From Sphaerolaimus hirsutus (lineage: Eukaryota; Nematoda; Chromadorea; Monhysterida; Sphaerolaimidae), in NCBI GenBank assembly GCA_964036195.1, contig OZ038457.1, positions 27,195,533 through 27,259,532 of the forward strand: DNA of 64,000 nucleotides, read 5' to 3'. Shown here one piece after another: positions 46,051 to 59,480 of the stretch. Each line of letters begins with the position of its first letter. Within the stretch, counting starts at the first letter, position 1. The notes under the pieces were generated by a model. It saw only the letters and a program-made list of their open reading frames with translations. It had not been told where the DNA came from and ran no database searches. Position numbers and translations under genes: made by a program.

Positions 46051-48985
46051 AAAACTTGGCGGACATTATGGAAGTCAATAGTCTAAGGAATTTTTGTATG
46101 AGTGTGGTATAAACCAACGATGGGGTCACATGTGAATTTGGCCCACGTCCAAGTGCTCTGCGTTTCAGACATATGAGAGTGAAAAATGTAGATTTCATGT
46201 TTGTGTCACTAATTATCGCTGCGGAATGCAATAAATTGACCGGGAATGATCACAAATGGTGGCCCGTACACTAGTTGACACATTTGCGATCATTTCCAGT
46301 CGCTTAATTGTATTCCACAGACGTAATGAGTAATGCAAATATAAATCCTGCGTCTTTCACCTCATTCGTATAATATGTAACCCGACGCGTGCCAAATTAA
46401 CATACCGGATATCTATCACATTCGTCCTTTTTAGGAATTTGTTAGCACTGTTTGAGCGAGATTTCTAGCTTTCTGACGGTGCATTTTTATATCTGTGCTT
46501 AATCCATTTATTTTTCAAGTTAAAAGTTCAATCAGTTTAAATAAACTGTGAATCGAACGGAATCCGTCCGTTTGAATTCGAATTTGAGACATATCTTATT
46601 TGTACATAAAAGAAGGAAAGCTGACTCATTTCATGTCTGCCCTCTCATTCAAGGGACGGTTTCAGGCCGAGTTTACCTATACCATATTATCTCAAAATAC
46701 CACCAGGGGGTTTATTATTTCGCCAGCAAAATTTGAGGGGGGGATAATTCGAGGGGGGGTTTATTCGAGGCGGGGTCTATTATTTCGCCAGAAATTTTCA
46801 GAAATTCCCCATACGCAGATGTAGAAAAATCAAACAATCACATAGATTTATATGTGTTTATAAGCATATATTACTGTATATACACAAAAACCCTTCCCTA
46901 ATGTCACTTAATCATCAGTGTTAAGACTCGCTTCGCCTAAGGACCAAACCTCCCTTGTTACAAAAAATTTTTTTGCGTTTTTTTCATGGATTTGGAATCT
47001 CCATAACTAGAAACTTAAAATTTCCATCAATGCATATATCCGGAAATGTCATCTTCCTAGTGAAAAAATTGATCAAAGTCAAAAGTCACCATTTTTCAGG
47101 CTGTTTTTTGGAAATTCATAACTTTTGTTTGACTTTATCTATCAATTGAATATTTTGTATTTTTATAAAGAAATTGGTGGAGATTAATTGGCCCATACAA
47201 ACTAGTTTCATCAAATGTTTTTTTCTCAACGAAATTGATGGCTGAAATTTTGAAAATGGTGTCAAATTTTCAGTTTGTAATTGAGAGCTTAGCTTTTTTT
47301 TGCAAAAACTGTGCCCAATTGCAAAGTTTATTTTACAAAAATAAAATAGAAAAAGTAGGTATGCCAATTTTTGCCACAACAGTTTGAAACAGCCCGACAC
47401 CCGTCTCACCACCACAGACAATCCCACTCTGAAGACTCAGATGAAGTTGTGTGAAAAAAGTTTTCATCATAAACTTAGGTCATTTTTACATGTTCTTTCA
47501 TTTGTATATCTCCATTTTTTATTAAACATAATTTGGAAGGGTGCTTCCATACAAAAATTCACTTTTCACATAAAAAATTCTGAGCCCCATTTGTATGGTG
47601 CATTTGGAATCTTCTTACATAGAAACTAAGAATTTCTTTCCATACATATATCTGGAAATGCCATCTTCCTACAAAAAAAATTGATTGAAGTCAAAAATCA
47701 TCTTTTTTTCCAGATGTTTCTTTGGAAATTCAAAACTTTTGCTTGACATCATCTATCAATTTGATATTTTGGATTTTTATTAATATAGTTTTGGAGATTA
47801 ATTGGCCCATACAAACAAACTTGATCAGATTTTTTTTCTCACTGAAAATTGTGGCTGAAATTTTGAAAATGGCGCCAATTTTTTTGTTCTGAATTGAGAG
47901 CTTAGCTTTTTTCACAAAAACTGTGCTCAATTGCATAGTTTATGATAAAAAAATAAAATCCAAAAACTAGGTCTACACTTTTTACCACAGTNNNNNNNNN
48001 NNNNNNNNNNNNNNNNNNNNNNNNNNNNNNNNNNNNNNNNNNNNNNNNNNNNNNNNNNNNNNNNNNNNNNNNNNNNNNNNNNNNNNNNNNNNNNNNNNNN
48101 NNNNNNNNNNNNNNNNNNNNNNNNNNNNNNNNNNNNNNNNNNNNNNNNNNNNNNNNNNNNNNNNNNNNNNNNNNNNNNNNNNNNNNNNNNNCGAATTAAC
48201 AGTAATATACATCATGTACATTGCATACATGACGTATTTATTATGTACATGACGTACATCATTCCGAGGGGGGCGTATTTCGAGGGGGGGGGGTTATTTT
48301 TTCCCCAGCCCATTTTGAGGGGGGGTTTATTCGAGGGGGGGGGGGTTAATTCGAGGTAATACGGTATATTTGGATATATTTTTTCATAAACTCGGCAGAC
48401 ATGAAACGAATCAGCTTTCCTTCTTATATGTACGAGTAAAATATGTCTCAAATTCGAATTCAAACGGACGGTTTCCGTTCGATTCACAGTTTATTAAAAC
48501 CGATTGAACTTTCAAATGTGAAAAATAAATGGATTGAGCACGGATATAAAAATACACAGTTGGAAAGCTAGATATCTCGCTCAAACAGTGCTAACGAATT
48601 CCTAAAAAGGACAAATGTGATAGATATCCAGTATGTTAACTTGGCACGCGTCGGGTTACGTATTTTACGAATGAGGTGAAAGACGCAGGATTTACGTTTG
48701 CGTTACTCATTATGTCTGTGGAATACAATTAAGCGACTGGAAATGATCGCAAATGTGTCAACTAGTGTACGGGCCGCCATTTGTGATCATTTCCGGTCGA
48801 TTTATTGCATTCCGCAGCAATAATCAGTGACGCAAACCTGCGTTTTTTGTTCTCATTTGTCTGAAACGCAGAGCGACTTGGACGTGGGCCAAATTCACAT
48901 GTGACCCTATCGTTGGTTTATACCGCACTTGTACAAAAATTCCTTAGACCATTGACTTCCATAATGTCCGCCGAGTTTAACCAAT
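46051..48985. repeat. Large inverted repeat enclosing the assembly gap
   Basis: Arms of about 590 bp: 46051-46640 (GGCGGACATTATGGAAGTCAA start) and 48390-48985, reverse complements with scattered differences. The loop holds parts of CCGTATT elements, a diverged tandem duplication (about 46975-47370 and 47600-47960) and the N run. A partial relative lies at 57968-58530. No coding frame is convincing. Confidence 0.7.
47992..48191. other. Assembly gap, 200 N
   Basis: A run of exactly 200 N, probably a scaffold gap of nominal size, in the loop of an inverted repeat, a structure that often breaks assemblies. Confidence 0.99.
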
Positions 48986-49903
48986 ATGAAGTTTTGATTA
49001 AAATTGACAGAATGCGAAATTGAATTGATACTCTTTTCAAATTGTGATTCATTCGAGCGTAGAAATTCGATGATTACCGGTTGAATTAACTTCATTCCCT
49101 GTAAATCTCTCCAGGTGAACATGAACTCGAATTACCCCCCCCCCCCTCAAAACGGGCTGGGGAAATAATAACTCCCCTCGAAATACCCCCCTCCGGAATG
49201 ATGTACATCATGTATGAAATGTACGTACAGTATGTATTTATTACTGCTTATTTGTATCGCAGCTACACATAGACTAGTTTGTGTCTTGATGTGTCTTGTT
49301 TGTGTCTTGTCTTGATTACTTGTGTGAATATATCCTGTTTGGACACATTTATTATACTCCGGTTACTTTACACCTTGAACGCGTGGTTCCCGCTGGAAGT
49401 GTGCCAACGATGGTTAATGCGTGCGAGTTTCATAAAAGATGATAAAATTGATTGTTGTTATAATGTTATTCATTAACATATTCACACCGATGAATTTTTT
49501 CATCTTTTTACGGAAATCGCATGATTTAATAATCATTGGCACGCTTCCAACACGAGACAAATCAGTGCGAGGGTAGAGTATCATGTCCGCTGAGTATACC
49601 TGTTTTGGGTACGCAAATGCCTACTATTTACTACGGCCTTTAAAAAATTTCTGAAGCAATAATGAACCCCCCTTGAATAAGCCCCCCTCGAATAAACCCC
49701 CCCTCGAATTGGCCCACCCGTCGAGTCAACCCCCCCCTCAAATTTTGCTGGCGAAATAAAAAAAACCATTGGGGTATTTTGAGGTAATACGGTTAGCATG
49801 TATTAAGTAGTAACTACTTCGACTCAGACATCATTTCACCATGCATCAGACATCATTTCACCATGCAACAATACTTATTATGTTCTTAATACTTCATCAG
49901 GAG

Positions 49904-50928
49904 TAACGATGGCAAACCCTCCAGAAAAAAGCGGCTATTTACACAGGCCCCGGCTGGGGACCGGTCCCTGGCAAAAAATTTAAATTGTCAAAAGTCAGTA
50001 ATTGGTGTGTATGGGTTGATTGCATGTAAATTAGGTTAATTAACACTAAATTTGCATGCACAAAATTTCTGCAAGACAGTTACACACACCCACGCATATT
50101 TTTTTGGGGTGTGTGTAAATTTATTTTGATTTGGCTCAAATTTGGCATGAGTGTACTCCTTCACTTAGTGAGTTCGCATGCCAAATTTCAGCTCAGGGCG
50201 ATTAGTGAATCCTATTTTATTTAGACTTTGATTCCAATGTCGAAATGGCCCCAACCGGTCAAACGTCCCTGGTGTCAAAAATTTTTCTGGCAGGATTTCC
50301 ATCACTATACAAAAATACAGTGATCGATGAAAATTAAAGTCTAAATAAAATAGGATTCACTAATCACCCTGAGCTGAAATTTGGCATGCGAACTCACCAA
50401 GCAAAGGAGTACACCATGCCAAAATTCAGACAAATCCAAAAAAATTATACACTCCCCAAAGAAAATGCATCAGCGCGTGTAACCGTCTTGCAAACATTTT
50501 GTGCATGCTAATTTGGTGATAATTCACCTAATCAACATGCAAACAACCCATACACGCCAATTATAGACTTTTGAATTTTTTTTTTCTCGGGGGACCAGTC
50601 CCCGGCCAGGACCGGTGTAAATAGCCGAAAAAGTATTTGAATTTTTAAGTATTTTGTCTGAAATGACTTTTTGAATTTTCGAATTTTTCCCCAAAATAGT
50701 TTTTGAATTTTCGAATTTAGTTTTCAAATTTTCGAATTTTTTGGTAGTTTTCAAATTTTTTTGGGTAGTTTTCGAATTTTTAAAAATAGTTTTCGAAAAA
50801 AGTCTTTTCGAATCTTTTGAAAAAAATCGAGTTTTATGTATTTTTTCACCGCGTGCTCAAAAATTTGAAAAGTCCAAAAAAATTCGAAAACGTTTTCGAA
50901 TTTTCAAATGTTTTTTTTGCCATCGCTA
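49904..50928. mobile_element. hAT-like TAACGATGGCAAA element with a nested foldback
   Basis: TAACGATGGCAAACCC left, TTTGCCATCGCTA right; flanks ATCAGGAG and ATCAGAAA (6 of 8). Inside, 49940-50630 is a second foldback with GGCTATTTACAC...GTGTAAATAGCC ends and GGGGACCGGTCCC words. Confidence 0.72.
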
Positions 50929-51870
50929 ATCAGAAAAGACTGCAAAAATTGTTATAGAATTTATCATGTATGCAAAAACTGGTTGATGGAACATTCGGTT
51001 GCATATTGGGTTAGCAAATGGATTTGCACATGCAAAAGGAAGATCTAGGCCTTTCTCAAGTTACTTGATAAATTTTCAATAGTGGCCATTTTGAGGGGGT
51101 ATTTCGAGGGAATAAAGGTATTTGGCAAATTATTAAAGTACATTCATCTTTATCCACATCATAAATTTTGTGTAAATTCCACCAGTCAGATAACGGGACG
51201 GACATTTGCACATGAAATCAGGTGACTTTTCCCTGTGTAAAACGTTGGATTCACTAGAGCATCAAATTCGCCAGAAACACAGCACCAGTGGCGAGCAGAA
51301 TAGCCGTCCAGTGTGTCATTGTTAGCTGTGCGATATTGTATAAATAGGTTATTGTTTTTCTGTGTGTAAGGTCATCCAGTGAACTCATACTTTATGGAAA
51401 CATACTTTACTCTTTTTTATTCCTGTCAACTCAAATGCGTTCAAGGACCATTTATGAGTTTACTTAATTTGAACATTTCTTTAGTAAATTAGTGTGTGCA
51501 GCAACATAAAGCAGTAGGTCATGTGGTCACTTATAAGTAATGATGGCAAACCCCTCCGGAAAAGTATTGAAATTTTTAAGTATTTTTTCTAAAATGACTT
51601 TTCAAAATTTCGAATACTTTTCGAATTTCGAAGTTAGTTTTAAAATTTTTGAATTTTATAATTTTTTGGGTACTTCTCGATTTTTTTTGTAGTTTTCGGA
51701 TTTTTTGGGGTAGTTTTTGAATTTTTTTAACAGTTTTCTAATTTTTTGGAAAAAAATTGATTTTAAGCTTTAAATGCAGTATTTGGGTAGTCATCATGTT
51801 CATATTGGTATATAACTTTTTAGACATTATTTTCACAGTTGTTTAACATTTACATCAATTAAAGCACCTA

Positions 51871-52240
51871 CCGTATTTCCTCGAAATACCCCCCGGGGGG
51901 TGATTGTTTCATAGTGGTCCCGAGAGGGGGGGGGGGGTTAAACGAGGGGGGGGGTATTTCGAGGGGGGGGGGGGGTTATTATTTCACAAGAAAATTTTTG
52001 AAAACCAAGTACGAAATTGTCGTCTGAAACGTACGCAGACGTCGAAAAATGCAGCAAAAACCGCCATTTATAAGGTTCTGTAGACTAATATTAGTACGTA
52101 GATGGTATAAACACTGTTCTACATGATTCCGACATTGTTTTAACGTGTGTTCTGCACTACGCAGAACACAAACTGCAGTATTTGTCATGTACGTTCTCTT
52201 TACACTCAATTTGGGGGGGGGGTATTTCGAGGAAATACGG
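51871..52240. mobile_element. TA-flanked CCGTATT element
   Basis: TA-CCGTATTTCCTCGAAATACC ... GTATTTCGAGGAAATACGG-TA, 370 bp, with G runs of 10 to 13. Inserted in a decayed TAATGATGGCAAA element starting near 51538. Confidence 0.8.
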
Positions 52241-52450
52241 TATATGGACCAGTTTATGATATCTTTGTTTCATTCACTCATCGTTACAAAAACAGGGAAA
52301 GGCAACGAAACAAAACATTTTCAAAATCAATGCCAATCCAGACAAATAATCTGTAGTTACTGCACGCAGTTTACAATTCTCTCTAATCATAACATCTTTT
52401 CTAAAGAACTCGGACTTTGTATTACAGCTCAGACAAACCACAAGTCAATT

Positions 52451-53544
52451 GAGGCATCCAATTCTAAAAGTCGACAAGTCCAAATTTGGAAAATTTGAGT
52501 TAAGCCCCTGAACACGATCCGGGAATGGTCCCTCATTTTTCAAAATTTTGGGATCAAGCTTTTGGCAAAAATTTTGCCATTCCGAGTTGTGTAGAAAGGT
52601 CTAAAAACACCCTTGGATGCCAGAAAAGTGGCATAAAATGGATGCTAGAGGTTTCCGTTGACATTTTTTTGGATTTTTATTTCCACTGATTTTACCGGGA
52701 TCGTTAATGTGCCTACACACACTAGTTTTCACCGTGACTTAGTGTGAAAACTGAAATTTTTTCAAATGCAAATTAATGAACAAGGTTGAATGATTTTTTA
52801 AAATTTTGATTGGAATTTAAATTAATGAAAGTTCAAATTTTAAAATTTTAAAACTAAAACAGATATAGCGTATGAAAAGAGTAGGTTGGATGTCGCCATG
52901 TCGCCATTTCAGTTTTCACACCAGTCACGGTGAAAACTAGTGTGTGTAGGGCCATTGAGGTAACGGGATCGGGATTGTGATTTGAAAATTATCGGGATCG
53001 AAATCGGGATTAGCTTTTTGGGATTTCGAAATCGGGATCGGGACCGTAAAAACCCGAAAATCTTCAGGATTCGGGATTGGGATCGGGACGGGATACCGTT
53101 TGAACCCTAGCAAAAAGTCGACGACTTCAAGTGCCGCAGCTTTTTTTTTGGGGGGGGGGGGAAAGCGAGAAATTTTGCAATTCCACTATGGACACAAATT
53201 TTTTAAAAAGTCGACAAGTGCATATATTGCCCATAAGGCAGCATATTCATTGTCCAGAACAAAAAATGTTCCAGCGTGAAAGAAGTTGACAAGACCATCT
53301 ACCTCCCCAAAACAGTTGTGCACTGTCCAAATGGGATTCTATGGACACCCCATTTTTCACATGTACGGTGAGAGAAGGGGTCGAAAATTTGACACTTTAT
53401 TTTGATTATTTAGAACTTTACGGTAGGGATTAGTGAACCAAATTGGACACGTAGGACGAACCGTGAATTGGACCTGAAACTTAAAATGCTAGTTGCTCAA
53501 AATCGCATTTTGTGGACTTGTCGACTTTTAGAATTAGATGCCAC
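52451..53544. mobile_element. GAGGCATCC element with two nested elements
   Basis: GAGGCATCCAATTCTAAAAG left, CTTTTAGAATTAGATGCCAC right, flanked by AATT. Inside are a GGGATC-type hAT-like remnant ending ACCGTTTGAACCCTA at 53109 and a TGCCTACACACACTAGTTTTCACC foldback (52709-52965). Confidence 0.7.
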
Positions 53545-55809
53545 AATTTTCATAAAATGAAAGCATCTTCGAATGAACAAACCGATGCACCATTGCAGTT
53601 GTCCCCCTTGCAGCAGCACAATTTAATTCCAAACTGCAAATAATATTTACTGTCTCTTGGGGTGTTATTCAAGGGGGCTGGGGTGTTATTCAAGGGGGCC
53701 ATCTTTTTCAAGGATATACGGCGTAATACACTACCGTGCAGAATAGTTGAGACTTTTCACACACAGAGAAACAGTAGGCTGGGGGTCCACCGCACTTTTT
53801 TTGCTTCCCAATTTCTTGTCCCTTGCCCAATTTTGATGCCGTTTGAGTATGTTGGGGTTTGATGCTGGGGCTACTACAGAAAATTTTTGTTTGCTCAAAT
53901 AATCCCCCAGGCCTGAGATAAGGGGTGTCTATAAAAAGATGGTCAATAAATATACAAAAAATGGGCAATCTGGATGAGTGTGTTTGAAGCTTAATAACTC
54001 AACCATTTCTGGGCTTATTTGAATCATTCAACACTTAAAACAATCGGGACAACATGCAAATTCTATTTTTGTGGTCAGTTTACTTATGTCTAAACTACGT
54101 ATGTCAATTTGACCCAGTTTTTGAACATGAAAAAATAAATTTTTTGAACATGCTATCAAATACTTTAGACCACGAAGATTCATTTAAAACAAAAATGAGT
54201 TCAATATCTTTTTCCAATCAAAAGTTATGGCACTTCAAAGTTTTTAATGGTGTCTAAATATTTTATGCTTATTTTACTGGGGTTTGCAGCATCAAAATTT
54301 TGTTATTGAACAGTCTATAACATTCTTTAGACAGAGAGAATTAATATGACAAAAACGTTTTTTCACTATCTCTTTCCAATCAAAAGTTATAGCACTTACA
54401 CACTTCCATCTTCATTCCATACAAAATAATTGCACATTACTCATTCACAGTTGGGCCAACTTTTCTCCCTAATAGAGCAAAGCCATAACCTCAAATTTAC
54501 ACACCAAATAGCCCCACTCAGTAGTATGCCTACCCCCATTTCTGAGTTGCTGGCAATGGATGCAAAACTGCAGCAAAAATAAATAAATGCCACATTTCCA
54601 TATATGCATTGCCATATGCTGTTCATGCTTAGAATGTTTCTTGCTGCACACAGAGCTCACCAATGCAGGCAAGCAGTTCCCATGGTAAAATTTTTGTAAA
54701 AAAATGAACATAGGAATTGGATATAGACTTTAAAGTGAGATACTGGGTGGCTACTGCCCAAAACAAGAAAAGTCTCAACTATTCTGAAACATGAACAAAC
54801 TGAGTTAATATGTTTGTACACTAGGAATATATGCAGATTTGAACTTGAGGGGCAGTCATCCTGGGCATGTGTAGTCAACCCCCCAGGGTACCCATGTATA
54901 GTATCCAAATGTTTTGCATATCAACCATTTTAAAATTCTGGCAACATTAATCACGCAGCGCAAAAAGTCTCAACTATTCTGCACGGTAGTGTATATTTTT
55001 TTGGGAAAAGTTTGATTACTATTAAGAATCGTAAGACTGCTATTCTTGAATTTGCACATGATGACTCACAATTGGGCATTCCGTGCAGCTGTCCCCAAGT
55101 TCCTTGCATGGGCTTTTCTGTTGATTGAAATATTTAAATTATGTCGAGATACCAATGTTTTTGATGAATACTGAAACTGCATATTATACATTAAACCCTG
55201 TAAAATGTCATGTGTCATGTAAAATGTCATGTGTCATGTAATACCCTGTAAAGTGTCAAATGTCATAAATATAAAAGAACCGGTAATGCGTTTTATGCGT
55301 ATTTAAATTTTATTTTCTCGTTTCCAAATATTATGTTTTTGTATCCAAATATGACTTTCCAAATATTACTTATTAATATCCCCCACAAACAGGTCTATAT
55401 GGGGAGGAGAACTGCGAGTCGCAGCCGCGATCGTCCTGTGAACCTTGAGTGGACTCCATTTTGTAGCAATATCCATCGTCGGAAGAATTGCAATGGCCAT
55501 TAGAACGAATAGTTGTCTACGATTAAAATGTTGCATAATGTGGCAAAAAATCAAAGGTCAAGTGTGCAATGGAAAGTAACCTACTGAAAAATCTGCTGTG
55601 CGAGAACAGTAACAGACAGATGTGACTTCCTAATGTGATTGAAAATAGGGTAGGCAGGAGATTTTTGAAAGCACTTTCTTTGATCGGATTTAAAAAAAAA
55701 TCGCAGCCAGATTTTCAGATTATAATTACACATGTAAATTGGTCATAATGTTATGTTGTAAATACTTTTATCGTGAAGTTCATTATAAGATCGCTATACC
55801 TATATAATA
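53545..55809. other. No gene recognised
   Basis: Two diverged direct repeats containing CTTTTTCCAATCAAAAGTTATGGCAC lie at about 54120-54240 and 54310-54400. The flanks share AGTCTCAACTATTCTGCACGGTAGTGTA (54965) with its complement near 53730 (TACACTACCGTGCAGAATAG), making a 1.2-kb foldback of about 53725-54995. No convincing exon. Confidence 0.5.
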
Positions 55810-56221
55810 TACCGTATTACCTCGAAAAATGCCCCAGGGGGTTTATTATTTCGGCATCAAAATTTGAGGGGGGATTATCCTATTGGGGACTTATTCGAGG
55901 GGGGTCTATTATTTCACCAGCAATTTTTAAAAAATCCCCATACTCAGACGTAGAAAAATCAAATAATAACATGGATGTAAACTGCCGGGGCCGATCAAAT
56001 TTTTTGCTCGCTGTACACACGGCGTGTAAAGCGAACATAATGTTCAATATTGGATACATTGTGTAGAAAAATCCGCGCTCTTTCTTTATAGCATGGAATC
56101 AAACCCTGTATCCAAACAAAATCGCGACTTTTTTAAGTTATCACGGATTAAAAAAAAATCAGTCTATAGTTACTGAATCTGCCGGGTGGGGGTAAAAATT
56201 TAACTGTGGGGGGGGGTGAAA

Positions 56222-56545
56222 ACATAACGATGGGGGGTGAAAATTTTGCATAGTATACAGAAAACTATGGCGCACATTTAAAATACATTCCCCCACACAT
56301 CTGTACACACAGAAAAAAACTATCGTAAAATAAAATTTGAACTTTAAACTAACGTTTTCTCGTCCTCCTCCGCCCCTGGACGAGAAAAAGTTAGTTTAAA
56401 TTTCAAATTTTATTTTACGAATGTTTTTTCTGTGTGTACAGATGTGTGGGGGGAATGTATTTAAAATGTGCGCCATAGTTTTCTGTATACTATGTCAAAT
56501 TTTCACCCCCCATCGTTAAGTTTTCACCCCCCACAGTTAAATTTT
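56222..56545. repeat. Near-perfect hairpin
   Basis: GCATAGTATACAGAAAACTATGG and about 100 bases after it are mirrored around a short loop (CCTCCTCCGCCCCTGG, near 56370). The outer arms are GGGGGTGAAAA / TTTTCACCCCC. No coding frame. Confidence 0.8.
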
Positions 56546-56567
56546 TACCCCCACCCTGCAGATTCAG

Positions 56568-57893
56568 TAACGATGGCAAAAAAAGATTCGAAAATTCGAA
56601 AACATTTTCGAATTTTCGAATTTTTTCATAATTTTCGAATTTTTATTCCACCCCTAGAAAAAACACTTAAAAATCGATTTATTTTTCAAAAAATTCGAAA
56701 ATTCGAAAATTCAAAAATTCGAAAATACTTTTCGAATTTTTCAGGGAATTCAAGGCAACAAAACAAACTTTTAAGTTCAACGTGCTCAATAAACTGTCAA
56801 TTGGTACGCGGTGCGTATGAAAACGCGAAACAAAACAAAAAAAACGTCCAAAAACGTTGAAATGTAAAATGCCCTGTAAAATGTGGAATGTCATGCAAGT
56901 GTCAAAAGTTATGAAAATGCCCGGGAAAATGGTTAACATATTTGCAATTTTCCACAGCATTTACATGACTTTAGACACTTTGCATAACAATTGACATTTC
57001 ACAGAGCATTTTACAGGTGTCTGGGACAGCCCATAGGAACTGCACATATTTATAAGTATACTCGGTGAACATGATACTCTGCCATCGTACTGATTTATGT
57101 CTCACGTTGGAAGTGTGCCAATAATCATAAAGCCTGCTATTTTTGTATAAAATATGAAAAAATCCTTGTTGTGAATAAGTTAACGTATCACGATATAACT
57201 GAGATGAATTCTTTCAACTTTTTATAAAAATCACATGCATAGAAAAATATTTGGCACGCTTCCAGCGGGAACCACGCGTGCAGGGTGTAATGTTACTGGA
57301 GTATAAAAGAGATGTGATCAAAGATATTATCAAAGAAGAGTGGTTTGTAAAGTATTTACCTGTATCTTGTGAAGTTAGCACTGTATGCACTGAGTACGCT
57401 CAGTGCACTATACTCAGGCAACATTACACTGTACATTTTTCTGGAGGTAACACTCCATCCTGACGTCATAACCGCAGTTGGCAGTGAACTTACGGCTCAC
57501 TGAACCGGTTCAGAGTTGGGATGAAGTGGAGTGGAGTGGGGAGTCGGTTCACAAGTTTTCGGTTGGCTGTCTGCCAGCCGATGACATAAATCATATCTAT
57601 TTGTGGAGTATCACATCTGGCGAGTATAGCCACTTCCAAAACAGTCCAAATTCTTCATTCAAAACTTCAGATTCAATATTTTTACAAAAAAATTCGAAAA
57701 TTATTTGAAAAAATTCGAAAAATAGCCAAAAAAATTCGAAAATTGCCAAAAAAGATTCGAAAATTAAAAAATTCGAAAATTAAATTCGAAATTCGAAAAT
57801 TCATTTCAGGAAAAATTCGAAAATTTGAAAATTCATTTCGGAAAAAACACTTAAAAATTTTAATACTTTTTTTTGGAGGGTTTGCCATCGTTA
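56568..57893. mobile_element. hAT-like TAACGATGGCAAA element
   Basis: TAACGATGGCAAAAAAAG left, GGGTTTGCCATCGTTA right, perfect AGATTCAG duplication. The ends are ATTCGAAAA words. Introner copy A6 lies inside. The element itself interrupts an outer palindrome with ACTTTTTTAAGTTATC-like arms (about 56130-57955). Confidence 0.85.
56863..57034. mobile_element. Degraded introner-family copy A6
   Basis: Contains AAATGCCCTGTAAAATGTGG on the left and ATTTTACAGGTGTCTGGGACAGCCC on the right, with the usual TCATGCAAGTGTCAAAAGT words between. The terminal GTGCC on the left is missing. It sits inside the large element 56568-57893. Confidence 0.55.
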
Positions 57894-59067
57894 AGATTCA
57901 GTCAGATAGACTGATTTTTTTTAAATCCACGATAACTTTAAAAAGTCGCGATTTTTTTGAATAAACTCGACGGACATTATGGAAGTCAATGCTCTACGGG
58001 ATTTTCGTACAACTGCGTATATTCGTAGTTGGCACTCGTCCAAGTTACCGTTTGAGAGAATGTTACCCAGTATGAAAGATGCAGGTTTTCCGTCTGCGTC
58101 ATCAAAAATGGCTGCGGAATGCGATTAAGCGAACGCAATTGGTCGCTAATGGCGGCGCACACACGAGTTGACACACATGTTGATTTAATTGGATACCGCG
58201 GTCATTTTCGTTGACGAGAGCGGAAATCTAGCGTCTTTTACCTCATTCATATTCAACGCAAAGGTAACTTGGACGCACTGGGAAGTTCATACGTTCTTTT
58301 TTGAAGGAATTCGTCGAGACTGCGACGATAAGATCCGACCTAAGACCTTACAATCTGACTTTCTATAACGATTTGTCTATCAAACTCATCTCGTTCTCGC
58401 ATAAAAAGTTGGATTGAATCAAAAGTATCGTGAACCGAATGGAATCCGTCCATTCAAGTTCGAATTAAAAAAGATACGTCATTGGTAACCAAGGGCCGAA
58501 TACCTGATTCGTTTCATGTCTGCCGAGTTTACAGGGTTTGATGAGATAGATGATAGATGATAGTGCAGATAGATGAATGTTGGGGCTACCCGACAATACA
58601 ATTGAGGCGTCCACCTAATTCTAAAAGTCGACAAGTCCACAAAATGCGATTTTGAGTAAATCGCATTTTAGACAGCGTTTACACTGCATTTTTGTGACGA
58701 CTCCGACAACACTTGAAAAAGTTCCAGAAGCCGAGTGAAAAGTTCCACATTCATGAGTGAATGTGGTAAAGTATACATACCACCTAGGTGTATATCAGAG
58801 TTGTGCAAATACTGGTATTTTTGGAAAACGTAAACGTAAACGTAAATACCTTTTCAAAATAAAAAGTATAAATACTAAAACGTAAGGTATTTTTAAAATA
58901 CCAAGGAATACGTAAAAAAAAACGTAAACGTAAAAATTTTTACACACCATATTTGCCATAGTGCTTTGGAATATACCATTATTTTCACCTTCAGGTGGGT
59001 CAATCATTCCATCTGCACCACTTTCCGTATTAAGTGTGGCTAAATCCAACTAACGCTGGTGATTCTG

Positions 59068-59256
59068 GGGGAGTCCCAGACCCTGTAAAATGCTTTGTAA
59101 AATGTCAAATGGCATGCAAAGTGTCTAAAGTCTTGCAAAGTGCCCTGGAAGGTGGCAAATCTTTGCCATTTTGCTGGGCATTTTACATGAGTTTTGACAT
59201 TTGCATGAAATTTTAAATTTTACAGGGCATCCTACAGAGTCTGGGATTGGCACCAG
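59068..59256 (-). mobile_element. Introner-family element A5 in intergenic repeats
   Basis: Starts GGGGAGTCCCAGACCCTG after CTG and ends CAGAGTCTGGGATTGGCAC before CAG. The end with GTGCC, which acts as the donor side in A1-A3, is on the right, so this copy is reversed relative to the genes. No coding sequence is visible around it. Confidence 0.7.
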
Positions 59257-59480
59257 AGCTTGCACTCGACCTGCCAGTTTCGAAACAGGTACTACTCGTA
59301 CTCACAGTTGTTGCAAGTGGCGTCGTTGGAATTCATCACATAAAATTTATAAGTGCAACGCACCAGAATCAAACAAAAAGGTTTTTGTGTTCAGCTTTTG
59401 AACACATTTATGAATATGTACCCAGTATTCCATGTGTAAGTGCAAGCATGCAGTCACTTTTTTCATACGCTACATTTTTG

